Both the position numbers and the translations under genes were made by a program. A stretch of DNA of 39,812 nucleotides from Thermoanaerobaculales bacterium (GTDB lineage: Bacteria > Acidobacteriota > Thermoanaerobaculia > Thermoanaerobaculales > Sulfomarinibacteraceae), in assembly GCA_025456385.1 (NCBI GenBank), contig JALOKS010000007.1, positions 1 through 39,812 of the forward strand. The letters are read 5' to 3'. Below are positions 1 through 8,212 of the stretch, one piece after another. The notes below the pieces were generated by a model. It was given only the letters and a program-made list of their open reading frames with translations. It ran no database searches and was not told the DNA's origin. Position 1 is the stretch's first letter. Each line of letters begins with the position of its first letter.

Positions 1-146
1 GCCATGACGCCGTCGAGGCCGTAGATGCGGGCGATGCCGTCCCCCACGGAGATGACGGTCCCGACCTCCGACATGTCGATGGTGGTCTCGTACCCCTCGA
101 TCTGACGACGGATGATGTCCGCGATTTCGGCGGCTTTGATCTGCAT
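1..146 (-). CDS. atpA: ATP synthase F1 subunit alpha, N-terminal part (runs off window)
   Basis: Only the first 48 codons are present; the gene continues beyond base 1. The translation opens MQIKAAEIADIIRRQIEGY and goes on to VGTVISVGDGIARIYGLDG. This is the N-terminal segment and start of the beta-barrel typical of F1 alpha, the non-catalytic nucleotide-binding subunit of the membrane-bound ATP synthase. The ATG at 146 lies 3 bases after the atpH stop, so it is translated from the same message. Nucleotide-binding motifs lie outside the window. The family assignment is firm because this N-terminus is very conserved. Confidence 0.95.
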   Translation of the reverse strand, partial: MQIKAAEIADIIRRQIEGYETTIDMSEVGTVISVGDGIARIYGLDGVM

Positions 147-149
147 GTT

Positions 150-710
150 CTACCCCTGTTGTCCCTGTTCGATCTCGATCTTCTTGCTGAGACGGGAGAG
201 CTCGCCGGACAGCGAGCCGTCAAAAACCCGCGATCCGATCTGCAGCCGGAAGCCACCGAGGAGCTCCGGTCGGGTCGCGAACTCGGCGAGCACGGTGCCG
301 CCCTCGAGCTCTGCGACCACCGCGGTCAGGCGCTGCCTTCCAGCCTCGTCGAGGGTCGAGGCGGTCTCGACGCTGGCCCGCGTGCGGCCGAGGGAGCGGT
401 CGACCAGCTCGTGGTAGGCGGCGGCGATGTCGGCCATGTGCTGCATCCGGTAGTGGCGCTGCACCACGTGCAGGAAGCGCCGGGTGAGCGGGCCGACCTC
501 GACGGCGTCGAGGCTGCGGTCGAGGATCGCCGTCTTGGCGTCGCTCGGCACCGTCGGCACGACCAGCACGCGAGCGAGCTCGGGCACGGCGGCGAGCGCG
601 GCCGCGACGCGGTCGAGCTCCTCGGCCACCGCTTCGGTGCGGGCCGGCTCCTGGTCGCGAACCACCCCGAAGAGCGCCTTGGCGTAGGGCAGGGCACGGA
701 ATCGGGCCAT
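150..710 (-). CDS. atpH: ATP synthase F1 subunit delta
   Basis: Encodes 186 residues, normal for the delta (OSCP) subunit that joins the top of F1 to the peripheral b stalk. The N-terminal ARFRALPYAKALF element and the C-terminal segment with LLGGFRLQIGSRVFDGS are family hallmarks. I chose ATG at 710 because AAGGAG sits 5 bases upstream. A GTG two codons earlier would overlap the atpF stop but would collide with that ribosome binding site. It lies between atpF and atpA in the usual b-delta-alpha order. Delta is poorly conserved in the family, so identity rests on context plus the two motifs. Confidence 0.93.
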   Translation of the reverse strand: MARFRALPYAKALFGVVRDQEPARTEAVAEELDRVAAALAAVPELARVLVVPTVPSDAKTAILDRSLDAVEVGPLTRRFLHVVQRHYRMQHMADIAAAYHELVDRSLGRTRASVETASTLDEAGRQRLTAVVAELEGGTVLAEFATRPELLGGFRLQIGSRVFDGSLSGELSRLSKKIEIEQGQQG

Positions 711-712
711 GG

Positions 713-1282
713 TCACTCCTTGCCGCCGACGGCCCGCATCGCGGCCAGGCTGCGCTCGAGCACGCGGCGGCGGTCGTCGTCCGTCATCTCCCGCGCGAGC
801 AGCTCGCGGGCGAGCTGGGCGGTGAGCGCGGCGGTGTCGCTCGCGAGCTGCTGCCGCGTCTCGGCCTCGCGGCGTGAGATCTCGTCGTCGATGCGGCGCA
901 GGAAGCGCGCCTCCTCCTCGCGGGCCTGCGCGGCAATGCGCTCGGCCTCGGCGCGGCCGTCGGCGGCGGCGCGCTCCGCGAGGCGCGCGATCTCGGCCTC
1001 GAGCTCGCCCAGGCGCCGGCCCATCTCGGCGCGCAGGGTGTCCGCCTCGACGAGCTGCGCGCGGGCGCGCTCGAGATCGTCGGCGATGCCGGCGCGGCGG
1101 GTCTCCAGGAAGGCGGCCATGGGACGGCCGACGAAGCGCTGGAGGAGGTAGAGGAACAGGGTCAGGTTGGCCGCCAGCCAGATGAAGTCGGGGATGCCGG
1201 CGTGCGTGACGCCCTTGTCGACGAGAATCGCGAAGATCAGGGCGCAGACGAAGACCAGGGCCCAGCCGCCGGCGGCCCTCAT
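713..1282 (-). CDS. atpF: ATP synthase F0 subunit b
   Basis: Encodes 189 residues. A hydrophobic N-terminus (GGWALVFVCALIFAILVDKG and a second stretch, IWLAANLTLFLYLLQRFVG) is followed by a long charged Ala/Glu/Arg-rich helix expected to form the dimeric peripheral stalk. Two hydrophobic stretches suggest a cleaved or additional membrane segment before the usual single one. The start ATG at 1282 overlaps the stop of the preceding b' gene as ATGA, which indicates coupled translation. With the neighbouring b' gene it would give a b/b' heterodimer stalk, as in photosynthetic bacteria and many deltaproteobacteria. Confidence 0.9.
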   Translation of the reverse strand: MRAAGGWALVFVCALIFAILVDKGVTHAGIPDFIWLAANLTLFLYLLQRFVGRPMAAFLETRRAGIADDLERARAQLVEADTLRAEMGRRLGELEAEIARLAERAAADGRAEAERIAAQAREEEARFLRRIDDEISRREAETRQQLASDTAALTAQLARELLAREMTDDDRRRVLERSLAAMRAVGGKE

Positions 1283-1710
1283 GACGCGAGCTCCCGGCCG
1301 AGCAGGCGCCCGGCGAGCAGCCGGGCGAGCTCCGAGCCGCGGCGGGCGAGCTCCGCGCGGGCGGCGGCGGCATCGCGGTCGAGGCCCGCGAGCACCTCGG
1401 CGAGGCGGGCGTCGGCCTGCGCCCGCGCGGCGTCGAGGGCGGTCTGGCGGCGCCCCATCGCCTGCTGGCGCGCGGCGGCGCGTTGCGCGGCGGCGTCGCG
1501 GGCCGCCTCGTGCATCTCGGCCTCGATCTTCGCCAGCGCCTGGCGGTGCTCCTCGTTGCGGGCGGCCCACTCGCGCTGCGCGCCGTCGACGCGCCGCTGC
1601 CGGTCATCGAGGACCGCGCCCACCGGCCGGATGAGGAAGCGGTACACGAGCCAGAGCGTTGCCCAGAAACAGACCATGACGAGGACCAAGGACGCATTCG
1701 GTGGGGTCAT
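1279..1710 (-). CDS. atpF': ATP synthase F0 subunit b' (second b-type subunit)
   Basis: Encodes 143 residues. One N-terminal membrane helix (SLVLVMVCFWATLWLVYRFL) is followed by a highly charged coiled coil of about 110 residues. This is the layout of F0 b-type subunits, and the tandem position in front of atpF makes it the b' (atpX-like) copy. It is the first ATP synthase gene of the cluster here: no atpI, atpB (a) or atpE (c) precedes it, and a bactofilin gene lies upstream instead. The 73-base gap 1711-1783 holds no clear promoter or terminator. Sequence divergence of b subunits makes b and b' hard to tell apart without alignment. Confidence 0.87.
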   Translation of the reverse strand: MTPPNASLVLVMVCFWATLWLVYRFLIRPVGAVLDDRQRRVDGAQREWAARNEEHRQALAKIEAEMHEAARDAAAQRAAARQQAMGRRQTALDAARAQADARLAEVLAGLDRDAAAARAELARRGSELARLLAGRLLGRELAS

Positions 1711-1783
1711 CGGCCGCTCCCGGCGCGCTCCGCTCCCGTGCTCCGCACGAGGCGGTTCAAGCTAACAAATCCACCCGGCATGG

Positions 1784-2157
1784 TCAAGATGCCTGAACGG
1801 CTTTGGTTGTGGATTTTTTCACACCCTTGGCGTCCATGCTGACCGCGCCCTCGAGAAAGGCGCCGTCCTCCATGACCAGGGCCGGGGTCTGGATGTCGGC
1901 CCACACCCGGGCGGTGGCGTGGAGCGTGACCTGCTCGCCGGCGCGGATGGTCCCGTGCACCTCGCCGCCGACGACGCAGCGCGCGACCTCGAGCTCGCCC
2001 TCGATCACGCCACTCTCCCCGACCACCAGCTCGGCGCCCGAGCGGACGGTGCCCTCGACCCGGCCGTCGACCCGAAAGTAGGTCGTGAACTCGAGCTCGC
2101 CGCGTATCACGCAGCCGGAGTCCACGAAGCCGTTCAACGCCTCGCCGCCACGAGCCA

Positions 2158-2158
<1 letters not shown>
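1784..2158 (-). CDS. bactofilin family cytoskeletal protein
   Basis: Encodes 124 residues from ATG 2158; a GTG directly before it is an alternative start. The sequence is a run of short beta-solenoid turns with alternating hydrophobics and regularly spaced glycines (FRVDGRVEGTVRSGAELVV, then VIEGELEVARCVVGGEVHG). This is the DUF583/bactofilin right-handed helix that polymerises without nucleotide. The tail after the core is short and basic. The ATG shares one base with the parB stop (TGATG), so it is translationally coupled to parA-parB. In Myxococcus a bactofilin scaffolds the ParABS machinery; a similar partnership here is inferred from position only. Confidence 0.85.
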
Positions 2159-3010
<852 letters not shown>

Positions 3011-3021
<11 letters not shown>

Positions 3022-3796
3022 CGGCAGCCTCCGTCCGCTGCAGGTACTCGCGGCCGAGCTCGAGGTAGGCCTGAGAGCCCCGGCTGCGCAGGTCGTAGGC
3101 GTGGATCGGCCGCCCGAAGGACGGCGCCTCCGCGAGCCGCACATTGCGCGGCACCACCGTCTCGAAGACCAGGTCGCCGAAGACCCCGCGCACCTCGTCG
3201 GCGACCTGCTGGGCGAGCCGGGTCCGCTCGTCGTACATCGTCAACAGGACGCCGTCGATGCTGAGCGCCGGGTTGAGAAAGCGGCGCACCTCCTCGATCG
3301 TGGTCATGAGGTGGGACACCCCCTCGAGGGCGAAGTACTCGCACTGGATCGGCACCAGGAGGCCGTCGGCGGCGGCGAGCGCGTTCAGGGTCAGCAGGCC
3401 GAGCGAGGGCGGACAGTCGACGAGCGCGAAGTCGTAGGCCGCGAGCGCGTCGCCGGCGAGTGCGTCGCGGAGCCGGAACTCGCGCCCGACCATGCCGACC
3501 AGCTCGACCTCGGCCCCCGCCAGGTCCGGGGTCGCGGGGACCAGCCCCAGGAAGGGGAACTCGGTCGCGCGGGCGGCGGCGGTGAGCGCGACGTTGCCGA
3601 GGAGCAGGTCGTACGAGGTCGCCTCGCCGGCGCTCGGCCGCAGCCCGAGACCGGCGGTGCAGTTGGACTGCGGGTCGAGGTCGAGGAGCAGGGTGCGCCG
3701 CTCGTAGGCCGCCAGGGTGGCGCCGAGGCTGATCGCGGTCGTTGTCTTGCCGACCCCGCCCTTCTGGTTGGCGATCGCGACCACCCGCGGACGCAT
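3011..3796 (-). CDS. parA: chromosome partitioning ATPase ParA
   Basis: Encodes 261 residues. This is a Walker-type ATPase that forms a nucleoid-bound gradient and moves ParB-parS complexes. The deviant Walker A motif KGGVGKTTT (residues 12-20, with the signature lysine K12 plus K17), the DLDPQSN switch and the VDCPPSLGLLTLNAL Walker B region are all intact. The length matches chromosomal Soj/ParA, which lack the N-terminal DNA-binding domain of many plasmid ParA proteins. It precedes parB with overlapping frames, and its start lies 62 bases after the rsmG stop across the parS site. Confidence 0.97.
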
Positions 3797-3854
3797 CGCT
3801 CAGGGCCTCCGCGCGGCGGCGGGGCGGCCGCCCTCGGATTCGGGTGGGTTCGTG

Positions 3855-3870
3855 GGTTTCACGTGAAACA
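3855..3870. promoter_or_regulatory. parS-like site 1, overlapping the rsmG stop codon
   Basis: The 16 bases GGTTTCACGTGAAACA match the palindromic parS consensus TGTTTCACGTGAAACA at 15 of 16 positions. The inner 14 bases are a perfect palindrome. On the minus strand the site supplies the last codons and the TGA of rsmG. It lies directly upstream of parA-parB, so ParB bound here could both nucleate the partition complex and affect its own operon; the latter is inference. Confidence 0.93.
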
Positions 3871-4464
3871 TGGTTGCAGCCGACAGAGCCGGCCGCGCTC
3901 GAGGCCGGGTAGCGGCGAGCTTAGCACACGCCAGCCGGCGAGCCCCTGCAGCGCCGCGACCCCGTCCTCGGTCGTCCACAGCAGCACCCGCCCCGCCGGG
4001 CGCAGGTGGTCTCCCGCCCACGCGAGGAGCGCCTCCGGAGCGCCCAGCGCTCGTGCGGTGATGCAGTCCCAGCGCCCGCCCGGCGGCAGCTCCTGGAAGC
4101 GCATCCGCAGCGCGGCCGCCGGCAGCTCGATCTCGCGGATGACCAGCTTGAGGAAGGCCCACCGCTTCTGGCGCGGCTCGAGGAGGTCTCCGGACCACCG
4201 CGGGCGGGCCACCAGCAACGGCACCCCGGGCAGGCCGGCGCCGCTGCCGACGTCGAGCAGGCGCCCCTCGCCGGTGAGCTCGCCGCTGCCGGCGAGGGCA
4301 TCCAGAAGGTGGCGCTCGACCAGCTCGCGGCGGTCTGCGTACCGCACCAGGCTGTGGCGGGCCGACCAACGCTCGACGAGCTCCGCGTAGCGCGCGAGCG
4401 GCGCCACCGCCGCGGCCTCGACCCGCCCCCCGAGGAGGGCGGCGAAGTCGGGCTCGCCGCTCAC
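3859..4464 (-). CDS. rsmG: 16S rRNA (guanine-527-N7)-methyltransferase RsmG (GidB)
   Basis: Encodes 201 residues from a GTG at 4464 that overlaps the mnmG stop as GTGA; a TTG nine codons upstream is possible but lacks that coupling. RsmG uses S-adenosylmethionine to methylate G527 of 16S rRNA, a base near the streptomycin site. The SAM-binding loop LLDVGSGAGLPGVPL (motif at 71-80), the downstream LLEPRQKRWAFL segment and the DCITARALG motif are family hallmarks. Its last codons carry a parS-like palindrome. The position after mnmG and before parA is the classical origin arrangement. Confidence 0.95.
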   Translation of the reverse strand: MSGEPDFAALLGGRVEAAAVAPLARYAELVERWSARHSLVRYADRRELVERHLLDALAGSGELTGEGRLLDVGSGAGLPGVPLLVARPRWSGDLLEPRQKRWAFLKLVIREIELPAAALRMRFQELPPGGRWDCITARALGAPEALLAWAGDHLRPAGRVLLWTTEDGVAALQGLAGWRVLSSPLPGLERGRLCRLQPCFT

Positions 4465-6323
4465 CCGCCGGGGCCCTCGCGCGCCAGCCAACCGGCGACG
4501 ATCGCGAGCGCCGCCGGGGTCATGCCCGGCACCCGCTCCGCCTCGGCGAGCGAGCGCGGCCGCTCCCGCGCCAGAGCCTCGACCACCTCCCGCGACAAAC
4601 CGGGCAAACGGCGAGGATCGAGCTCGGCCGGCAGCGGCACGTCCCGCAGCCGGCGCAGGCGCTCGCGCTCGCGCTCGTGGCGCCCCAGGTAGCCGTCGTA
4701 GCGCAGCAGCCCGACGACCACGCGCCGCTCATCGGGATCCAGCCCGGCGAGCTCGTCGAGCTCGGCCGCCACCCGCTCGGTGTCCACGTCGCAGCGCCGC
4801 AGCAGCTGCGCCCAGCTCGCCGGCGCGGCCAGCTCGACGCCAGCCACGGCCAGCACCCGCTGCCGGGTCGCGGCGTCCGGGTTGAGGCGCGAGGCCTCGA
4901 GGGCCGCGCGGGCCCGCCGCCGCCGTTCCGCGCGCCGCTGTTCCACGTGAAACACCCGCTCCGGCACCAGCCCCAGGCGCCAGCCCGTCGCCATCAGGCG
5001 CTCCCGCGCCGTGTCGACGCCGAGGAGCAGCCGGTGCTCGGCGCGCGAGGTGAACATGCGGTATGGCTCGCGGTGCTCGCGGCCGCAGAGGTCGTCGAGC
5101 AGCACCCCGAGGTAGGCCTGCGCCCGGTCCGGCACGAAGGCCTCCTCCCCGCGCAGCCCGCGGACGGCGTTGATGCCGGCCACCAGGCCCAGCGCGGCCG
5201 CCTCCTCGTAGCCCGAGGTCCCCAGCAGCTGGCCGGCGATGAAGAGGCCCGGCACGCCGCGGCTCTCGAGCGTCGGCGCCACCTGCCGCGGCGCCACCAC
5301 GTCGTACTCCACGGCGTAGCCGTAGCGGAGGAAGACGGCGCGCTCCAGGCCCGGCACCGCGCGCACCACCGCCTCCTGCACGTCCGCGGGGAGGCTGGTG
5401 GACAGGCCGTTGAGGTAGATGCTGTCGCCCGCCAGCTCCTCCGGCTCGAGAAACACCGTGTGCGTTTCGTGGTGCGGAAAGCGCACCACCTTGTCCTCGA
5501 TCGACGGGCAGTAGCGGGGCCCGACGCCCTCGATCCGACCCGAGAACAGGGGCGAGCGGTGGAGGTTGTCCTCGATGATCGCCCGCACCGCCGGCGGCGT
5601 CCGGCTGAGCCAGCACGGCGTCCGGTTCGCCACCCCCCGGCTGCGCCACGAGAAGGGCCGCGGCTCGGGGTCGCCCTCCTGCGCCTCCAGACGCTCGAGC
5701 GCGAGGCTCGCGCGGTGCAGGCGCGGCGGGGTGCCGGTCTTGAAGCGGCGGAGCTCGAAGCCGAGCGCGGCGAGGTCGCGGCCGAGCTCGGTGCTCGGCC
5801 GCTCGCCGAAGCGGCCCCCCGGCCGCCGCTCCTCGCCGGTGTGCAGCACGCCGCCGAGGAAGGTGCCGGTGGTCAGCACCACCGCCCCGGCAGACAGGCG
5901 CTCGCCGTCCGCCAGCCGCACCCCCACCACCCGTCCGTCGTCGACCAGCAGGCCGACGGTCTCGCCCTCCAGCAGGCTGAGCCCGCGGAGGCCTTCGACC
6001 ACCCGCCGCAGATGACGGGCGTACGCGGTCTTGTCGCACTGCGCCCGCGGCCCCCAGACGGCGGGTCCGCGCGAGCGGTTCAAGACCTTGAACTGGATCC
6101 CCGCGCGATCGGCCGCCCAGCCCTGCAGCCCGCCGAGGGCGTCGATCTCCGCCACCAGGTGACCCTTGCCGATGCCGCCGATCGCCGGGTTGCAGGGCAT
6201 CTGCCCGACCGTCCCGCGGTGGAGCGTGACCAGCGCGACCGAGGCCCCGAGCCGCGCCGCCGCCGCCGCCGCCTCGCAGCCCGCGTGCCCCGCCCCGACC
6301 ACGATCAGGTCCGCGCCCGCCAT
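4461..6323 (-). CDS. mnmG: tRNA uridine-34 carboxymethylaminomethyl modification enzyme MnmG (GidA)
   Basis: Encodes 620 residues, close to the usual 620-630. With MnmE it installs the aminomethyl-type group on U34 of tRNAs that read two-fold codon boxes, using FAD and methylene-tetrahydrofolate. The N-terminal dinucleotide fold VVGAGHAGCEAA (GxGxxG at 10-15), PCNPAIGGIGKGHL, CDKTAYARHLR, FKTGTPPR, RYCPSIEDK and EPYRMFTSRAEHRLLL are all present, and the C-terminal helical domain is complete. The ATG at 6323 follows the mnmE stop by one base. A second parS-like site is embedded in the codons for VFHVEQ. Confidence 0.97.
   Translation of the reverse strand: MAGADLIVVGAGHAGCEAAAAAARLGASVALVTLHRGTVGQMPCNPAIGGIGKGHLVAEIDALGGLQGWAADRAGIQFKVLNRSRGPAVWGPRAQCDKTAYARHLRRVVEGLRGLSLLEGETVGLLVDDGRVVGVRLADGERLSAGAVVLTTGTFLGGVLHTGEERRPGGRFGERPSTELGRDLAALGFELRRFKTGTPPRLHRASLALERLEAQEGDPEPRPFSWRSRGVANRTPCWLSRTPPAVRAIIEDNLHRSPLFSGRIEGVGPRYCPSIEDKVVRFPHHETHTVFLEPEELAGDSIYLNGLSTSLPADVQEAVVRAVPGLERAVFLRYGYAVEYDVVAPRQVAPTLESRGVPGLFIAGQLLGTSGYEEAAALGLVAGINAVRGLRGEEAFVPDRAQAYLGVLLDDLCGREHREPYRMFTSRAEHRLLLGVDTARERLMATGWRLGLVPERVFHVEQRRAERRRRARAALEASRLNPDAATRQRVLAVAGVELAAPASWAQLLRRCDVDTERVAAELDELAGLDPDERRVVVGLLRYDGYLGRHERERERLRRLRDVPLPAELDPRRLPGLSREVVEALARERPRSLAEAERVPGMTPAALAIVAGWLAREGPGG
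4939..4954. promoter_or_regulatory. parS-like site 2, inside mnmG
   Basis: TGTTCCACGTGAAACA matches the parS consensus at 15 of 16 positions (one T to C change). It is fully inside the mnmG coding region, about 1.1 kb from the first site and about 7 kb from the oriC-like spacer. Two copies this close to parAB in a GC-rich background are unlikely by chance. Confidence 0.9.
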
Positions 6324-6324
6324 C

Positions 6325-7665
6325 TCACTTGCCGATGCAGAAGGTCGCGAACAGGCGGTCGAGCAGCTCCTCCGAGCCCAGCTCGCCGACCAGCTCCTCG
6401 AGCGCCCGGGTCGCCCACCGCAGCCGCTCGGCCGCCAGCTCGAGCTGCCGCCAGTCCGCCCCCGCCAGCTCGTCGCGGGCGCGCTCCAGCGCCGCCCGAT
6501 GCCGCGCTCCGATCGCCACCGCGCCGCCCAGGTCCACAACCTCGCTCTCCGCCCGAGCCGCGAGCTCGGCCCGCAGCGCCGCCAGCCCCTCGCCGCTGTG
6601 GCAGGACACCCGCAGCCATCCCGGCCGCTCCAGGGGCCCGAGATCGGCCCGCGAGCTGAGGCGGAGCGCTGGCACCCCGGCGGGCGCCTCCGGCTCCTCG
6701 CCGGGCGCGTCGACGGACCACAGGAGCAGCACCAGGTCCGCCTCGGCGGCCGCGGCGCGGGCGCGGCGCGCCCCTTCGACCTCGAGCTCGTCCGTCGCCG
6801 CGCCCAGGCCGGCCGTGTCCTGCAGCACCAGGCGCAGGCCGCCGACCTCCAGCTCGCACTCGAGGAGGTCCCTCGTGGTTCCCGGCCGGGGCGAGACGAT
6901 GGCTCGCTCTCTTTCTCCTAAAATATTGAAAAGAGTAGACTTGCCAGAGTTCGGGGCGCCCAGGATGACGACCCGCAGGCCGTCCCGGATGAGGCGGCCG
7001 GCGGGTGCGGTCGCGAGCAGGGCGGCGAGCCGGTCGCGGCAGCGTCCACCCCGCGCGGCGAGGGCCGCCTCCTCCGCGACCACGCCCTGGGCCGCGAAGT
7101 CCAGCGCCCCCTCGACCTCGGCCGCCAGCCCGAGGAGCTCGTCGCGAAGCTCCCGGAAGCTCGCCGACAGCGCGCCGTCGAGCTGGGCCCGCGCGTTGCG
7201 CGCCTGCCAGGCGGTCTGCGCCGCCACCAGGTCGCGAACCGCCTCCGCCTGCACCAGGTCGAGCTTGCCGTTGGCCACCGCCCGCCGGGTGAACTCTCCG
7301 GGCTGCGCCCGCCGCGCACCGGCGGCCACGCAGGCCTCGACGAGACGCTCCACCAGGTAGGGCGAGCCGTGCAGGGTCGCCTCGAACATGTCCTCGCCGG
7401 TGGCCGAGCGCGGCCCCGGGAAGGGAATCACCAGCGCGCGCTCGAGCTCGCGGCCGGACGCGTCGAAGAGCGGCGCGAGCGTCGCCCGCCACCCCCGCGC
7501 GAAGCTCAGGTCCGGGCAGACCCGGGCCGCGACCGTAGCCGCCCCCGCGCCGCTGACCCGCACCACCGCCAGCGCCCCGCGACCGGCAGCGGTGGCGCGC
7601 GCGACGATGGTGTCAGCGCCGCCGACGAGGGCGGATGACAACCCGCTTGAGGAAGCCGTCGCCAT
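6325..7665 (-). CDS. mnmE: tRNA modification GTPase MnmE (TrmE)
   Basis: Encodes 446 residues, normal for the family. The N-terminal folate-binding domain begins ADTIVARATAAGRGALAVVR; the central helical domain is interrupted by a Ras-like G domain with P-loop GAPNSGKS (236-243), GTTRD and DTAG; the protein ends with the functional FCIGK motif. The usual NKxD base-recognition motif reads SRAD at 338-341, a degenerate G4. The start at 7665 overlaps khpB by 53 bases and gives 19 residues before DTIV; an internal TTG nearer the core is possible. Codons 243-254 are an AT-rich rare-codon run, listed separately. Confidence 0.96.
   Translation of the reverse strand: MATASSSGLSSALVGGADTIVARATAAGRGALAVVRVSGAGAATVAARVCPDLSFARGWRATLAPLFDASGRELERALVIPFPGPRSATGEDMFEATLHGSPYLVERLVEACVAAGARRAQPGEFTRRAVANGKLDLVQAEAVRDLVAAQTAWQARNARAQLDGALSASFRELRDELLGLAAEVEGALDFAAQGVVAEEAALAARGGRCRDRLAALLATAPAGRLIRDGLRVVILGAPNSGKSTLFNILGERERAIVSPRPGTTRDLLECELEVGGLRLVLQDTAGLGAATDELEVEGARRARAAAAEADLVLLLWSVDAPGEEPEAPAGVPALRLSSRADLGPLERPGWLRVSCHSGEGLAALRAELAARAESEVVDLGGAVAIGARHRAALERARDELAGADWRQLELAAERLRWATRALEELVGELGSEELLDRLFATFCIGK
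6904..6939 (-). other. AT-rich rare-codon run in the mnmE G domain
   Basis: Directly after the P-loop lysine, codons 243-254 read TCT ACT CTT TTC AAT ATT, then TTA GGA GAA AGA GAG CGA. The first ten have 8 G/C in 30 bases, against a gene otherwise dominated by G/C-ending codons. The protein sequence is a normal GTPase helix, so selection on the amino acids does not explain the codon choice. CTGGCA (6942-6947) and TATTTT (6920-6925), 16 bases apart, also resemble a weak internal promoter. Confidence 0.6.
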
Positions 7666-8212
7666 CTGAGTCGGTCTCCACGCCGGGGTCGTCGGCGAGC
7701 GCGAGGTGAATCTCCCGCCGCGCGGCCGGCGTCAGCGGACCGATGGTCACCGGTGCCCCGCGCCGCAAGGCCTCGTCCGCCGCGGCTTCCGCCTGCTCCT
7801 GCAGGCGCACAGAGCGCCGGGCCTTGAAGCCGTCGCTGTCGAGGTGGACCGGCACATGGTCGGCGGCGCGCCGGTTGAGGACGCGGTTGCACAGGTACTG
7901 CAGCGCGTCCAGGCCGCGCCCGCCGGAGGCGGTCAGCAGCCGGACGTCGGCGCCGCTGAGCTCGCACTCCAGGGCCTCCGGGCGCTCGGCCAGGCGGCCG
8001 GTGACGTCGAGGCCTCCGGCGCGGAAGGTCTCGGCGAGGAACAAGCCCAGCACCGCCACCGGATCGACCGCCGCCTCGATCGCCACGCCCTCCGCAGCGG
8101 TGCCCTCCGCGAGCTCGTAGTGGAGCTCCTCTGTCCGTGCGCCGAGACCCGAGCAGGCCGCGTTCAGGGCCTCGTCCAAGCTGGAGCCCACGAAGCGCCG
8201 GCTTCCCTTCAT
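7613..8212 (-). CDS. khpB: RNA-binding protein KhpB (Jag/EloR), Jag_N-KH-R3H
   Basis: Encodes 199 residues. Domain order: a Jag-N segment (FVGSSLDEALNAACSGLG, about 7-40), a KH-type domain (about 80-140, with ASGGRGLDALQYLCNRVLNRR) and a C-terminal R3H domain (RREIHLALADDPGVETDSDG, ending KRVVIRPRRRR). KhpB binds RNA and in Gram-positives affects cell elongation; its partner KhpA is not in this window. The ATG at 8212 overlaps the yidC stop as ATGA. The gene is shorter than many homologues because the linker after Jag-N is brief. Confidence 0.92.
   Translation of the reverse strand: MKGSRRFVGSSLDEALNAACSGLGARTEELHYELAEGTAAEGVAIEAAVDPVAVLGLFLAETFRAGGLDVTGRLAERPEALECELSGADVRLLTASGGRGLDALQYLCNRVLNRRAADHVPVHLDSDGFKARRSVRLQEQAEAAADEALRRGAPVTIGPLTPAARREIHLALADDPGVETDSDGDGFLKRVVIRPRRRR

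Noticed and set aside
4677..6659. Plus-strand open frame of about 660 codons opposite mnmG
   Set aside because: It is a His/Pro/Arg-rich shadow of mnmG on the opposite strand.
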